NCBI RefSeq assembly: GCF_964026535.1 | Contig: NZ_OZ032153.1 | Location: forward strand, 1,395,253 to 1,459,252 | Direction of reading: 5' to 3' | Length of the DNA: 64,000 nt | Origin: Candidatus Tisiphia endosymbiont of Sialis lutaria | Lineage (GTDB): Bacteria; Pseudomonadota; Alphaproteobacteria; Rickettsiales; Rickettsiaceae | Shown: positions 54,600 through 63,239 of the stretch, one piece after another | Layout: each line of letters begins with the position of its first letter | How positions within the stretch are numbered: the stretch's first letter is position 1 | The notes under the pieces: model-generated | The model's database searches: none | Seen by the model: the letters and a program-made list of their open reading frames with translations, nothing else | What the model was told of the DNA's origin: nothing | Position numbers and translations under genes: made by a program

Positions 54600-54725
54600 C
54601 AGAGGGCTAGATTCCCGCCTACACGCGGGAATGACAAGGGACTCAATGTCACCCCTGCTTACCTTAGTGTCACCCCTGCGAAGGCAGGGGGCTAAATTCC
54701 GCACCGAAGTAGGAATGACAAATTC
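54600..54725. repeat. 'gcgggaatgac'-type palindromic elements
   Basis: Units with agattcccgcctacacgcgg, cacccctgcgaaggcagggg and ccgcaccgaagtaggaatgac in a row after the 444-aa gene. Confidence 0.75.
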
Positions 54726-54761
54726 ACTCGTCCATATATGACTCTTTTCTGTGTAAACATA

Positions 54762-54863
54762 TAGTCAATTCAGGGGAATTGGGTGCAGGAACGATGGAGC
54801 GACGCCTATAAGTAATAGGCGAGCGACGAGTGACGACGTCACCAACTTCCCATCAATTGACTA
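54762..54863. mobile_element. 102-bp MITE with TA target duplication (second long copy)
   Basis: Inverse-orientation near-identical copy of the element at 241-343, ends tagtcaattcagg and tcaattgacta, TA on both sides (54,760-54,761 and 54,864-54,865). Inner hairpin cgacgcctataag / aggcgagcgacg. Confidence 0.85.
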
Positions 54864-54875
54864 TAGTGTTATAGC

Positions 54876-56256
54876 GAGTCTATAATATACTTTGTGTAAG
54901 TTGCAAAAGTAAGCAGTAAGAAGTACTGTAAGAAAACAACTTATAAAAAGGTAAAATATGTCAGAAAAAATAAAAAAGAAGATATTAGAACTAAAAGATA
55001 ATAATATAAGTAATAATTTAGTAGAAGAATTATTATCAAAAGCCGATCCATCTAAGTTGTTTGGCAAAGAAGGATTATTTCAACAACTAAAAAAGCAAAT
55101 AGTTGAAAAAATATTAGAAAGTGAACTAGAGCATGAATTAGGTTATTCAAAGCATAGTAAAATGCCGAAAGTAGATAATAATCGTCGTAATGGTAGCTAT
55201 GAAAAGACAATAATTGATGATGATGGTAGGAAGGTTACTCTGGAAGTACCAAGAGATCGAGAAGGAGAGTTTGTTCCGAAATTAATACCTAAAGGGCTGA
55301 GAAGATTCAGTGGATTTGACGATAAAGTTATCTCACTTTATGGTCGAGGAATGACAGTCAGTGAAATTCGAGGTCATTTGGAAGAAATATATCAAACTGA
55401 GGTTTCCGGTGATTTAATATCGACAATAACCGATGGAGTAATAGACGAAGTAACTAGGTGGCAAAATCGAGGTTTAGATAAGGTTTATCCAATATTATAC
55501 TTAGACTGTATTCACGTTAAGTCTAGGGATAACCAGGTAGTGATAAATAAAGCAGTATATTTAGCGATTGCTGTTAATATAGAAGGAAAGAAGGAGTTGC
55601 TGGGTATTTGGGTAGGAAAAAATGAAGGTGCTAAATTCTGGATGCAAGTAGTTACTGAGTTAAAAAATCGAGGAGTAGAACAAATTTATGTTGCTTGTGT
55701 TGATGGTCTAAAAGGTTTTCCGGAAGCGATAAGTAGCATATTTCCTGCGACTATAGTACAGTTATGTATAGTTCATATGGTTCGCAATTCAGTGAAGTAT
55801 GTCTCATATAAGGATTTAAAGGAGGTGACCACAGATTTGAAGCAAATTTATACAGCAAATAATGAAGAAATGGCAAGTCTAAAACTTCAACAATTTAGTT
55901 CAAAATGGGACAAAAAATATCCAGTAATTTCTGATATTTGGCAACGTAATTGGTGTGGGATAATCCCATTTTTTGCTTTTCCTGAGGAAATAAGAAAGGT
56001 AATTTATACAACAAATACCATTGAATCTGTCAACCGTCAAATTAGAAAAATCATCAAAAATAAGGGGGTGTTTCCAGATGATAAATCAATTCAGAAAATA
56101 ATATTTTTAGCTCTGCAAAATGCATCTAAAAAATGGACTATGCCCATAAAAGATTGGTCATTAGCTTTGAATCAATTTGAAATACTTTGTGGTGATTTTA
56201 AATATGATTTATTGGAATGTAAAAAATAGAACTTACACAAAATAAATGATTGACTC
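54876..56256. mobile_element. IS256-family insertion sequence, 1,381 bp, with 8-bp target duplication
   Basis: Ends gagtctataatatactttgt and the imperfect inverse aaaataaatgattgactc, flanked by GTTATAGC at 54,868-54,875 and 56,257-56,264. Complete and probably recent, as the target duplication is perfect. Confidence 0.92.
54958..56229 (+). CDS. IS256/Mutator-family transposase (copy 1)
   Basis: 423 aa. DDE residues visible: first Asp in LYLDCIHVKSRD, second in YVACVDGLKGFPEAI, Glu in TTNTIESVNRQIRK; IVHMVRNSVKYVSYKD is the family signature near the second Asp. Start ATG 54,958 after aaaaaggt. From about residue 30 it is essentially identical to the second copy at 61,901, but the first 25 residues differ at several positions. 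Confidence 0.95.
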   Translation: MSEKIKKKILELKDNNISNNLVEELLSKADPSKLFGKEGLFQQLKKQIVEKILESELEHELGYSKHSKMPKVDNNRRNGSYEKTIIDDDGRKVTLEVPRDREGEFVPKLIPKGLRRFSGFDDKVISLYGRGMTVSEIRGHLEEIYQTEVSGDLISTITDGVIDEVTRWQNRGLDKVYPILYLDCIHVKSRDNQVVINKAVYLAIAVNIEGKKELLGIWVGKNEGAKFWMQVVTELKNRGVEQIYVACVDGLKGFPEAISSIFPATIVQLCIVHMVRNSVKYVSYKDLKEVTTDLKQIYTANNEEMASLKLQQFSSKWDKKYPVISDIWQRNWCGIIPFFAFPEEIRKVIYTTNTIESVNRQIRKIIKNKGVFPDDKSIQKIIFLALQNASKKWTMPIKDWSLALNQFEILCGDFKYDLLECKK

Positions 56257-56267
56257 GTTATAGCCAA

Positions 56268-57671
56268 TTAAAACCCCCTTATCCTTGCTATTGATTTGTT
56301 AGATCGCTCTTTGATAAAATTCAAAAATTGGCTAACTGAATCAACTATGTCATCATTTTTGCAATGTGGGAAATTTAACAATTCATTGAGTAATATACTA
56401 TTAAAAGCCGATTGTTTTGGCAAAACTACGGCTGTAGATTGGAATAAAGCTAAAACTGAGGAGAATCTAGTAATTTTATCAAGTCTAGGCTTTATGGCAA
56501 CTATATTAACAATCCCATCTAATCTTAGGTCTTGTATAACTTGCTGACCACTGGCTTTATCTTCAATTAATATATATCTAGGACAATATTTCTTGGCTAG
56601 TTTTTCTACTTGCCCCTTTAACTCTGGATAAGTAACTTTTTGCCTGAACATTGATACAAGATAATATTTCTTATCTAAAATACCCCAAGAGGTACAAACG
56701 CTATAATCAGCATTTTCTGAAATTTTAATGGCGGTATCCCAACTTTGCACAAAATAATCAAATTTTTCCGGTATGGTTTCATAAAAACTAATATCCTCAA
56801 TATTTAACAATATACAATTATTAGATATTGGCTCTTGCAAATATTGAGCAGCATAATTATGCACACCAATTTCTTGTTCTAATTTTATTAGATAATCAGG
56901 ATTATCGCGAAAACTATGCAAAATATCACCTGTAACATATTGATATTTATACTTATTGATTGAAAATATTTGTTCTCGTTTTGCCATAGCTGGAATTTTT
57001 AAATGATGCCAACAATTGGAATTTGCCAATAAATGTCCGCTTAAATCTTCTTCATGTAATCTTTGCATAACTAATACTATTGCTCCGGTATTTTTATTAT
57101 TAAGCCTAGTGACAAAAGTTTGTTCAAACCATTCAATCACCCGTTTACGCATTTTGGGTGAATTGATTTGAGTAGGGTTATGTGGGTCATCAATAATGAG
57201 TATATCACCCCCCTCACCTGTTGCCGAACCACCAACTGACGTAGCAAACCTAAAACCATTATTATTTGTCAGAAATTTACTTTTTTGATTATGTTTCTTA
57301 CTTAAAATAGTCTTCGGAAAAATTTGCTGATACCAATCGGAAGTAAGTACCAAACGACAATCTAAAGAATGTTTTACACTTAATACTTGAGAATAGCTGG
57401 CGGACATAATCCTTTTTGTTGGATCATGTCCTAATATCCAGGCTGGCCATGCTACTCCAATACATACAGATTTTAGAGACCTAGGCGGCATATTAATGAT
57501 TAGCCTCTTAATATCTCCATTCTGTACTGCTTGCAAATATTCAGCAATTAGCTCAATATGCCAATTGGCTTGATATTCTACTCCAGGATTAATGGTATTA
57601 AATACTTTATTGATGAAACTATTAAAATCTTGCCTCAATATTGCATATAATAACTTCTTCGGATAAGTCAT
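56268..57671 (-). CDS. Phage terminase large subunit
   Basis: 467 aa. DNA-packaging motor ATPase-nuclease. Walker A-like INMPPRSLKSV, Walker B GDILIIDDPHN, coupling motif region, and the C-terminal RNase H-like nuclease with Asp in QSWDTAI and the DDIVDS near the end. Its start overlaps the stop of the 87-aa gene by 4 nt (ATGA). It is the third gene of a minus-strand portal-small ORF-TerL run. An IS256 copy has inserted 12 nt beyond its stop codon. No capsid or protease gene is visible, so this looks like a prophage or gene-transfer-agent fragment. Confidence 0.9.
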   Translation of the reverse strand: MTYPKKLLYAILRQDFNSFINKVFNTINPGVEYQANWHIELIAEYLQAVQNGDIKRLIINMPPRSLKSVCIGVAWPAWILGHDPTKRIMSASYSQVLSVKHSLDCRLVLTSDWYQQIFPKTILSKKHNQKSKFLTNNNGFRFATSVGGSATGEGGDILIIDDPHNPTQINSPKMRKRVIEWFEQTFVTRLNNKNTGAIVLVMQRLHEEDLSGHLLANSNCWHHLKIPAMAKREQIFSINKYKYQYVTGDILHSFRDNPDYLIKLEQEIGVHNYAAQYLQEPISNNCILLNIEDISFYETIPEKFDYFVQSWDTAIKISENADYSVCTSWGILDKKYYLVSMFRQKVTYPELKGQVEKLAKKYCPRYILIEDKASGQQVIQDLRLDGIVNIVAIKPRLDKITRFSSVLALFQSTAVVLPKQSAFNSILLNELLNFPHCKNDDIVDSVSQFLNFIKERSNKSIARIRGF

Positions 57672-57931
57672 TGATATTTACTCAAAAATTCAGCTATAAT
57701 TTCTTTGTCCTCTTCTTTCATTATGGTGTTTTCATTTAAATACTCATCTTTGCTAAGTTTATTTAGCTGAATAATTAAATTGACTAATTTATTCAGCGTT
57801 TCAGTAATATTCTTTTTAACTACTATCTCCCCCTTGGATTTTTTTGATTCTAGCTCATTTATTTCATCTTCAAGCAGAGAAACTATCTTAGCAATAAAAC
57901 CATATAATGTAGTAATTGTATCGTTTGTCAT
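57668..57931 (-). CDS. Small phage-cluster protein between portal and TerL
   Basis: 87 aa, helical and charged (VSLLEDEINELESKKSKGEI, ETLNKLVNLIIQLNKLSKDE). Overlaps both neighbours by 4 nt, so it is translationally coupled. Position and size would suit a terminase small subunit or adaptor; no DNA-binding motif is evident. Function not established. Confidence 0.65.
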   Translation of the reverse strand: MTNDTITTLYGFIAKIVSLLEDEINELESKKSKGEIVVKKNITETLNKLVNLIIQLNKLSKDEYLNENTIMKEEDKEIIAEFLSKYQ

Positions 57932-59094
57932 AATCTATCTCCACCATCTATTGGTTTAAGACCGACAAGAGATCTTTTCTCGTTCAAAGTCATAAAACTA
58001 GCATTGGAGATTTTAGCCCATAAATTCTCTCGTTTTTCGGTCAATGCTGAAATACTATCCCGATCAAAATCAATAATAATCTCCTCTTGATACCAGTGAG
58101 ACAACCAGTTACCTAAGGCGTCTGATAATTTATCAAGCAACGGAATTAACGTCTCTTCCCACAGAGCTAATCTAGCTTCTTGCATATTACTATAAGTATT
58201 ATCACCATTGATACCTAACAATTGAGGGGGAATACCAAAAGCTAAAGCTATTTCCCTAGCTGCAGAGTTTTTTGCCTCGATAAAATCCATATCCTTGGGA
58301 TTAATACTCATTTCTTGCCAGTCAAGTCCACCTTCTAAAAGAAGAGGCTTGCCAGAATTATTGCTACTGGTAAATTTTTCGGTAAGTTGCTCGTGTAACC
58401 TATCAAACTGCTCATCACTAAGATAACCATTAGTTTCTTTGACTATCAATGCTCCACTTGGACGAGCTCCATTCCTCAGTAAAGAACTATTCCAGCTAGT
58501 AGCTTGCAAATGCAGATCGATTGACAAGGAAGCCGCATCAAGGCAAGATAATCCATAATAACAATTGGTAGGATGATAGTTTTTCAAATGTAACACCTTG
58601 CTCATTCGATCAATTGATGAAATAGGATAAATTCTTTCTCCACTGCTATTTATATATCTATATGCTACTGGAGAATTCCTCTCTAATACTAATTCAGTCG
58701 AATTGGCAGGTAATAAGTAAATTTCTCGGGGACGATTATTTATTAATGTTACTAAAATATAAGCATTACCATATAACAGCTTACTTGCTATCACTTCACC
58801 AAAAAAATCTGCTCCAGCTTTTTCTGGATTAGGTTTTTTCAATAAATTATAAACAGGATGATTTGGCATTTTTTCAAAAGCCCCTCGGTTGTTTTTACTA
58901 ACTATCCAAGGGACATGACTTGCTGACTGGGCTATTAAATTCACACATCGATAAACTATAACATTTTTACGATATGCCTCTATCCCAATTTTTACATCCC
59001 TAAATTCTGAATTCCCTAAACTATTAAAATCAATAAATGTATGAGATTTACAATTTTTGGCTTTAAAGACCTTTCTAAGATATTCTGTTATCAT
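57928..59094 (-). CDS. Phage portal protein, HK97 type
   Basis: 388 aa. Family features in order: YRCVNLIAQSASHVPWIV, HPVYNLLKKPNPEKAGADFF, GNAYILVTL, the stem region with KVLHLKNYHPTN and GLSCLDAASLSIDLH, and the C-terminal AFGIPPQLLGINGDNTYSNMQEARLALWEE. The portal dodecamer is the entry for DNA packaging and partner of TerL. The gene order portal-ORF-TerL is opposite to the usual TerL-portal. Start ATG 59,094. Confidence 0.9.
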   Translation of the reverse strand: MITEYLRKVFKAKNCKSHTFIDFNSLGNSEFRDVKIGIEAYRKNVIVYRCVNLIAQSASHVPWIVSKNNRGAFEKMPNHPVYNLLKKPNPEKAGADFFGEVIASKLLYGNAYILVTLINNRPREIYLLPANSTELVLERNSPVAYRYINSSGERIYPISSIDRMSKVLHLKNYHPTNCYYGLSCLDAASLSIDLHLQATSWNSSLLRNGARPSGALIVKETNGYLSDEQFDRLHEQLTEKFTSSNNSGKPLLLEGGLDWQEMSINPKDMDFIEAKNSAAREIALAFGIPPQLLGINGDNTYSNMQEARLALWEETLIPLLDKLSDALGNWLSHWYQEEIIIDFDRDSISALTEKRENLWAKISNASFMTLNEKRSLVGLKPIDGGDRL

Positions 59095-59257
59095 ACTTAC
59101 CTAAAATAAATTTCTTGTAATTACTTATAACATTATTTTATTGCCGCACTAAGTGTTGGCGCATAAATATTTGTCAAATATTTAAATTTTTTTTATTGCA
59201 TTACATGCCCTCCTTGACTATAACCAACCAGCTAACCAATAAATAAGGAAAAATAAT

Positions 59258-59533
59258 ATGCTTAAAGATAATAATTTGTGGAAAACCTTAGCGGATAGAT
59301 TGGAGGATGTGGGATGCAAAATAATGTGGTTTGAGCGTGGAACTCAATTGGGTATAGGTCCAAATGCAACTACTATTGCTTCTGCAGAAGGTCATTCTGA
59401 TCATGAGCGAGATAAACTACTACGTTCTGCCATACAGGATGGAATAGTTGTTTATCGCGACTTTATACAAGGTGATAATGAAAAAACCGAGAACGTTGAT
59501 GTAATAGGTGAGCCTACCATCACTGAGCTATAA
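59258..59533 (+). CDS. Small protein of unknown function
   Basis: 91 aa from ATG 59,258, preceded by aaggaaaaataat. Starts MLKDNNLWKTLADRLEDVGC and has an acidic end (NEKTENVDVIGEPTITEL). Soluble, no recognised motif. It is divergent from the portal gene with a 163-nt AT-rich gap holding both promoters. May belong to the phage cluster. Confidence 0.55.
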   Translation: MLKDNNLWKTLADRLEDVGCKIMWFERGTQLGIGPNATTIASAEGHSDHERDKLLRSAIQDGIVVYRDFIQGDNEKTENVDVIGEPTITEL

Positions 59534-59607
59534 GCTAGTTCGCTAACAGCAAAACTGCTTATAGCATTAAAGCAATTATGTTTTGTTATCCCTGCTTGAC
59601 TTAACGG

Positions 59608-60108
59608 AATTTATTTAGTGATTCTGAGCAAGCTAAAAAACTGATGACAGAAGATTACCAATTGGTAGATTTACAGAGTATGTCTGATGATGAGATAGTG
59701 CAGAAGAAACATTTAGGGATGATGGAATATGTGATGAAGCATATACATCAGCGAGATATGATAAAATTATGGGAGCAGTTTTTAGAAAGGTTTAAGTTAG
59801 AAATATTAGTGGATAAAGAGAATGGTTATATTTACTTAAGATCGTTTTTATGGTATACTGATGCCAAATTGCCTGAAGAAAAGCAATCGGAATTAGAACA
59901 GTTACTAGCTAAATATTTATCTGAAGAAGAAAAAGGAAATATTATGAGAACCATTGCACAAAAATATATCGATGAAGGAGAAGCTAGAGGGGAAGAGAAA
60001 AAAGCTATGGCTGTAGCTAAAAATTTACTTAAAGTTGGTGTGTCAATTGATATCATCTCTACATCTACAGGATTGTCTAAAAAAGCAATAGAAGAGTTGG
60101 TGGTATAA
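59608..60108 (+). pseudogene. Rpn/YhgA-like PD-(D/E)XK protein, C-terminal fragment
   Basis: From RNLFSDSEQAKKLMTEDYQL the frame follows the C-terminal half of the intact protein at 29,569-30,516 (YQLVDLQSMSDDEIVQKKHL, FLWYTDAKLPEEKQSELEQL, ending LSKKAIEELVV). A stop codon lies three codons upstream of this and the catalytic N-terminal half is missing. ATG 59,644 could start a 154-aa fragment, but no nuclease site would remain. Confidence 0.8.
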
Positions 60109-60216
60109 TAGGAAAAGCTTTAGCTAAGAAAATGGTTATAAGTCTGGCATCTGTATACCAAATACCAAAAATAACACCAAAAGGCTTAAGCAAAATATGA
60201 ATATACCAATAATAAG

Positions 60217-60496
60217 ATGACGAAAAGACCAAAACATGACCAGTTATTTAAGAAAATAATGGGAAATGAAATAGCAGCCCAAGAATTCTTAGAATATTAT
60301 TTACCGAATAATTTTAAAGAAAAGATAGACTTATCCAAGATCAAAATAGAGCAAGAAAGCTATATTGAAGAGAGTTTGAGACGAAAATATAGTGACATAG
60401 TTTATTCGGTAAGAACTAAAAATGATGAGAGTGCATTCATCTATGTTTTGCTTGATCATCAATCGACATCTGATTATTGGATGGCACTAAGTATGG
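60217..60496 (+). pseudogene. Rpn/YhgA-like PD-(D/E)XK protein, N-terminal fragment cut by IS3
   Basis: ATG 60,217 (MTKRPKHDQLFKKIMGNEIA) with the site region KYSDIVYSVRTKNDESAFIYVLL. The gene is broken after STSDYWMALSM by the IS3-family element starting at 60,497; the final few codons come from the element. The expected remainder is beyond the IS copies, probably outside the window. Note that DHQ replaces EAQ at the third catalytic position seen in the relative at 29,569. Confidence 0.8.
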
Positions 60497-60567
60497 TGGT
60501 CTCCTTTGTCTAGACAAAAATTTAGCAATTTAGAGATATAATTCCCATGAAATTATTATTGTCACTA

Positions 60568-61440
60568 TTATGCAACTTTTTGTTTATAGTACATCAAGCT
60601 AGGAGTCCTATACCCCAATGCTTGGTGCATTCTTTCGTGGTTATAAAAATCGATATATTCCTTAATAGCTGCTTTTGCCTCCTTTACAATTGTTAAAATT
60701 ATTCGATAAATTTTTTCCTGTTTCAACGAACGCCAAAATCGCTCAATAAACACGTTGTCCAAAGCTCTACCTTTGCCATCCATACTTATTTGAATATTAT
60801 ATTTTTTTAAAATACAGATAAATTGCTCAGACGTAAATTGCACTCCTTGGTCTGTGTTAAAAATCTTTGGTATACCATATTGTTCTATAGCTTCCTCAAG
60901 AGCCTCTACACAAAAAGTACTTTCTAAACTAATAGATACCCGCCAGCTAAGTATATAACGACTGTGCCAATCCATAATGGCTACCAAATAAACAAATCCT
61001 TGTTGCAACCTTATGTAAGTGATATCTGAACACCATACTTGATTTGAGTATGTTCCCTCTAAATCTTTTAATAAATAAGGATATATTTTATGTGCCTGAT
61101 TTCTTTTACTCAAATTCATTTTAGGATAAACAGCTTCAAGACCCATTATTTGGTAGTAACGTCTAACAGCTTTACGACCTACCGAAAAACCTTGGGCTTG
61201 TAAATATTTAGCCATCCGTCGCATACCATAATATGGATGCATAGTATAGGTCTCATCAATTATTGCCATGATCTTAAGTTCTTGTTCACTAATAGCAGTA
61301 GGTTGATAGTAGTAGGTTGACCTACTAATACCCAACAACTTACACTGTTGTATAATTGTTAATTTATTATGATTAGGCTCTATCATATTACACCTAACCT
61401 TTAAGTCCAAACAATGCAGATTTTTTTTTGAGCCAGTCAC
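60568..61440 (-). CDS. IS3-family transposase OrfB (copy 1)
   Basis: 290 aa. Integrase core with the DDE triad in WCSDITYIRLQQGF, FNTDQGVQFTSEQF and NVFIERFWRSLKQE; an HTH_21-like segment (PYYGMRRMAKYLQAQGFSVG) precedes it. It is normally made as an OrfAB fusion by -1 frameshifting in the overlap with orfA (an aaaaaaa run near 61,425). Intact. Confidence 0.93.
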   Translation of the reverse strand: MTGSKKNLHCLDLKVRCNMIEPNHNKLTIIQQCKLLGISRSTYYYQPTAISEQELKIMAIIDETYTMHPYYGMRRMAKYLQAQGFSVGRKAVRRYYQIMGLEAVYPKMNLSKRNQAHKIYPYLLKDLEGTYSNQVWCSDITYIRLQQGFVYLVAIMDWHSRYILSWRVSISLESTFCVEALEEAIEQYGIPKIFNTDQGVQFTSEQFICILKKYNIQISMDGKGRALDNVFIERFWRSLKQEKIYRIILTIVKEAKAAIKEYIDFYNHERMHQALGYRTPSLMYYKQKVA

Positions 61441-61693
61441 GCTCTACACTTAACTGTCCAATTTGTTCATATAGATTCTTGATTAACTCCTGCTGATTTG
61501 GATCAGCACTCTGTGTTTTACTCTTAAAGCCTTGTACTAATAATTCAAGCCCCTGTTTTTTCCAATTACTTATCTGCGTTGCATGAACACCATACTTACT
61601 AGTTATTTGGGCTATTGTTAGCTCGCCCTTGATTGTCTCTATGACAATTTTTGATTTCTCCTCAGCACTATATTGCCTTACTTGTTTTTTCAT
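61394..61693 (-). CDS. IS3-family OrfA, helix-turn-helix protein (copy 1)
   Basis: 99 aa. MKKQVRQYSAEEKSKIVIET and AQITSKYGVHATQISNWKKQ form the DNA-binding helix-turn-helix; the C-terminal leucine-zipper-like segment (ELIKNLYEQIGQLSVERDWL) mediates dimers. The frameshift window lies at the KKKSAL end, overlapping orfB. Confidence 0.9.
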   Translation of the reverse strand: MKKQVRQYSAEEKSKIVIETIKGELTIAQITSKYGVHATQISNWKKQGLELLVQGFKSKTQSADPNQQELIKNLYEQIGQLSVERDWLKKKSALFGLKG

Positions 61694-61818
61694 CTCTAGC
61701 TCTCCTTTTTTGCTAAAGAATTCTATCTCATTTCTTCTATTTTTGTGTCCAAAATATGGAGACCATTATATATGTATGGTGGTCTCCTTTGTCTAGACAA
61801 AAATTTAGCAATTTAGAG

Positions 61819-63199
61819 GAGTCTATAATATAGTTTGTGTAAGTTGTAAAAGAAATCATTAAGAGGTACTGTAAAAAAACAACTTATAAAAAGGAAAGAT
61901 ATGTCAGAAAAAATAGAAAAGAAGTTTCTAGAACTAAACGCTAATCATATAAGTAATGAATTAGTAGAAGAATTATTATCAAAAGCCGATCCATCTAAAT
62001 TGTTTGGTAGAGAAGGATTATTTCAACAACTAAAAAAGCAAATAGTTGAAAAAATATTAGAAAGTGAACTAGAGCATGAATTAGGTTATTCAAAGCATAG
62101 TAAAATGCCGAAAGTAGATAATAATCGTCGTAATGGTAGCTATGAAAAGACAATAATTGATGATGATGGTAGGAAGGTTACTCTGGAAGTACCAAGAGAT
62201 CGAGAAGGAGAGTTTGTTCCGAAATTAATACCTAAAGGGCTGAGAAGATTCAGTGGATTTGACGATAAAGTTATCTCACTTTATGGTCGAGGAATGACAG
62301 TCAGTGAAATTCGAGGTCATTTGGAAGAAATATATCAAACTGAGGTTTCCGGTGATTTAATATCGACAATAACCGATGGAGTAATAGACGAAGTAACTAG
62401 GTGGCAAAATCGAGGTTTAGATAAGGTTTATCCAATATTATACTTAGACTGTATTCACGTTAAGTCTAGGGATAACCAGGTAGTGATAAATAAAGCAGTA
62501 TATTTAGCGATTGCTGTTAATATAGAAGGAAAGAAGGAGTTGCTGGGTATTTGGGTAGGAAAAAATGAAGGTGCTAAATTCTGGATGCAAGTAGTTACTG
62601 AGTTAAAAAATCGAGGAGTAGAACAAATTTATGTTGCTTGTGTTGATGGTCTAAAAGGTTTTCCGGAAGCGATAAGTAGCATATTTCCTGCGACTATAGT
62701 ACAGTTATGTATAGTTCATATGGTTCGCAATTCAGTGAAGTATGTCTCATATAAGGATTTAAAGGAGGTGACCACAGATTTGAAGCAAATTTATACAGCA
62801 AATAATGAAGAAATGGCAAGTCTAAAACTTCAACAATTTAGTTCAAAATGGGACAAAAAATACCCAGTAATTTCTGATATTTGGCAACGTAATTGGTGTG
62901 GGATAATCCCATTTTTTGCTTTTCCTGAGGAAATAAGAAAGGTAATTTATACAACAAATACCATTGAATCTGTCAACCGTCAAATTAGAAAAATCATCAA
63001 AAATAAGGGGGTGTTTCCAGATGATAAATCAATTCAGAAAATAATATTTTTAGCTCTGCAAAATGCATCTAAAAAATGGACTATGCCCATAAAAGATTGG
63101 TCATTAGCTTTGAATCAATTTGAAATACTTTGTGGTGATTTTAAATATGATTTATTGGAATGTAAAAAATAGAACTTACACAAAATAAATGATTGACTC
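61819..63199. mobile_element. IS256-family insertion sequence, copy 2, with 8-bp target duplication
   Basis: 1,381 bp, same length and ends as the copy at 54,876, flanked by ATTTAGAG at 61,811-61,818 and 63,200-63,207. The target is the subterminal region of IS3 copy 2, so this insertion is later than that IS3 insertion. Confidence 0.93.
61901..63172 (+). CDS. IS256/Mutator-family transposase (copy 2)
   Basis: 423 aa, intact DDE residues as in copy 1. The N-terminus (MSEKIEKKFLELNANHISNE) differs from copy 1 at about eight of the first 25 residues, as does the DNA before about 62,010. The remaining 1.1 kb differs by perhaps one base. This mosaic suggests gene conversion between copies. Confidence 0.95.
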   Translation: MSEKIEKKFLELNANHISNELVEELLSKADPSKLFGREGLFQQLKKQIVEKILESELEHELGYSKHSKMPKVDNNRRNGSYEKTIIDDDGRKVTLEVPRDREGEFVPKLIPKGLRRFSGFDDKVISLYGRGMTVSEIRGHLEEIYQTEVSGDLISTITDGVIDEVTRWQNRGLDKVYPILYLDCIHVKSRDNQVVINKAVYLAIAVNIEGKKELLGIWVGKNEGAKFWMQVVTELKNRGVEQIYVACVDGLKGFPEAISSIFPATIVQLCIVHMVRNSVKYVSYKDLKEVTTDLKQIYTANNEEMASLKLQQFSSKWDKKYPVISDIWQRNWCGIIPFFAFPEEIRKVIYTTNTIESVNRQIRKIIKNKGVFPDDKSIQKIIFLALQNASKKWTMPIKDWSLALNQFEILCGDFKYDLLECKK

Positions 63200-63239
63200 A
63201 TTTAGAGATATAATTCCCATGAAATTATTATTGTCACTA

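Larger units (their letters stand above)
60497..61765. mobile_element. IS3-family insertion sequence, copy 1 (1,269 bp)
   Basis: Inverted ends tggtctcctttgtctagac and its imperfect inverse (gtgtccaaaatatggagacca). Two minus-strand frames, orfA and orfB, overlap by 47 nt. No clear 3-4-bp target duplication. The next copy begins only 14 bp further on. Confidence 0.88.
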
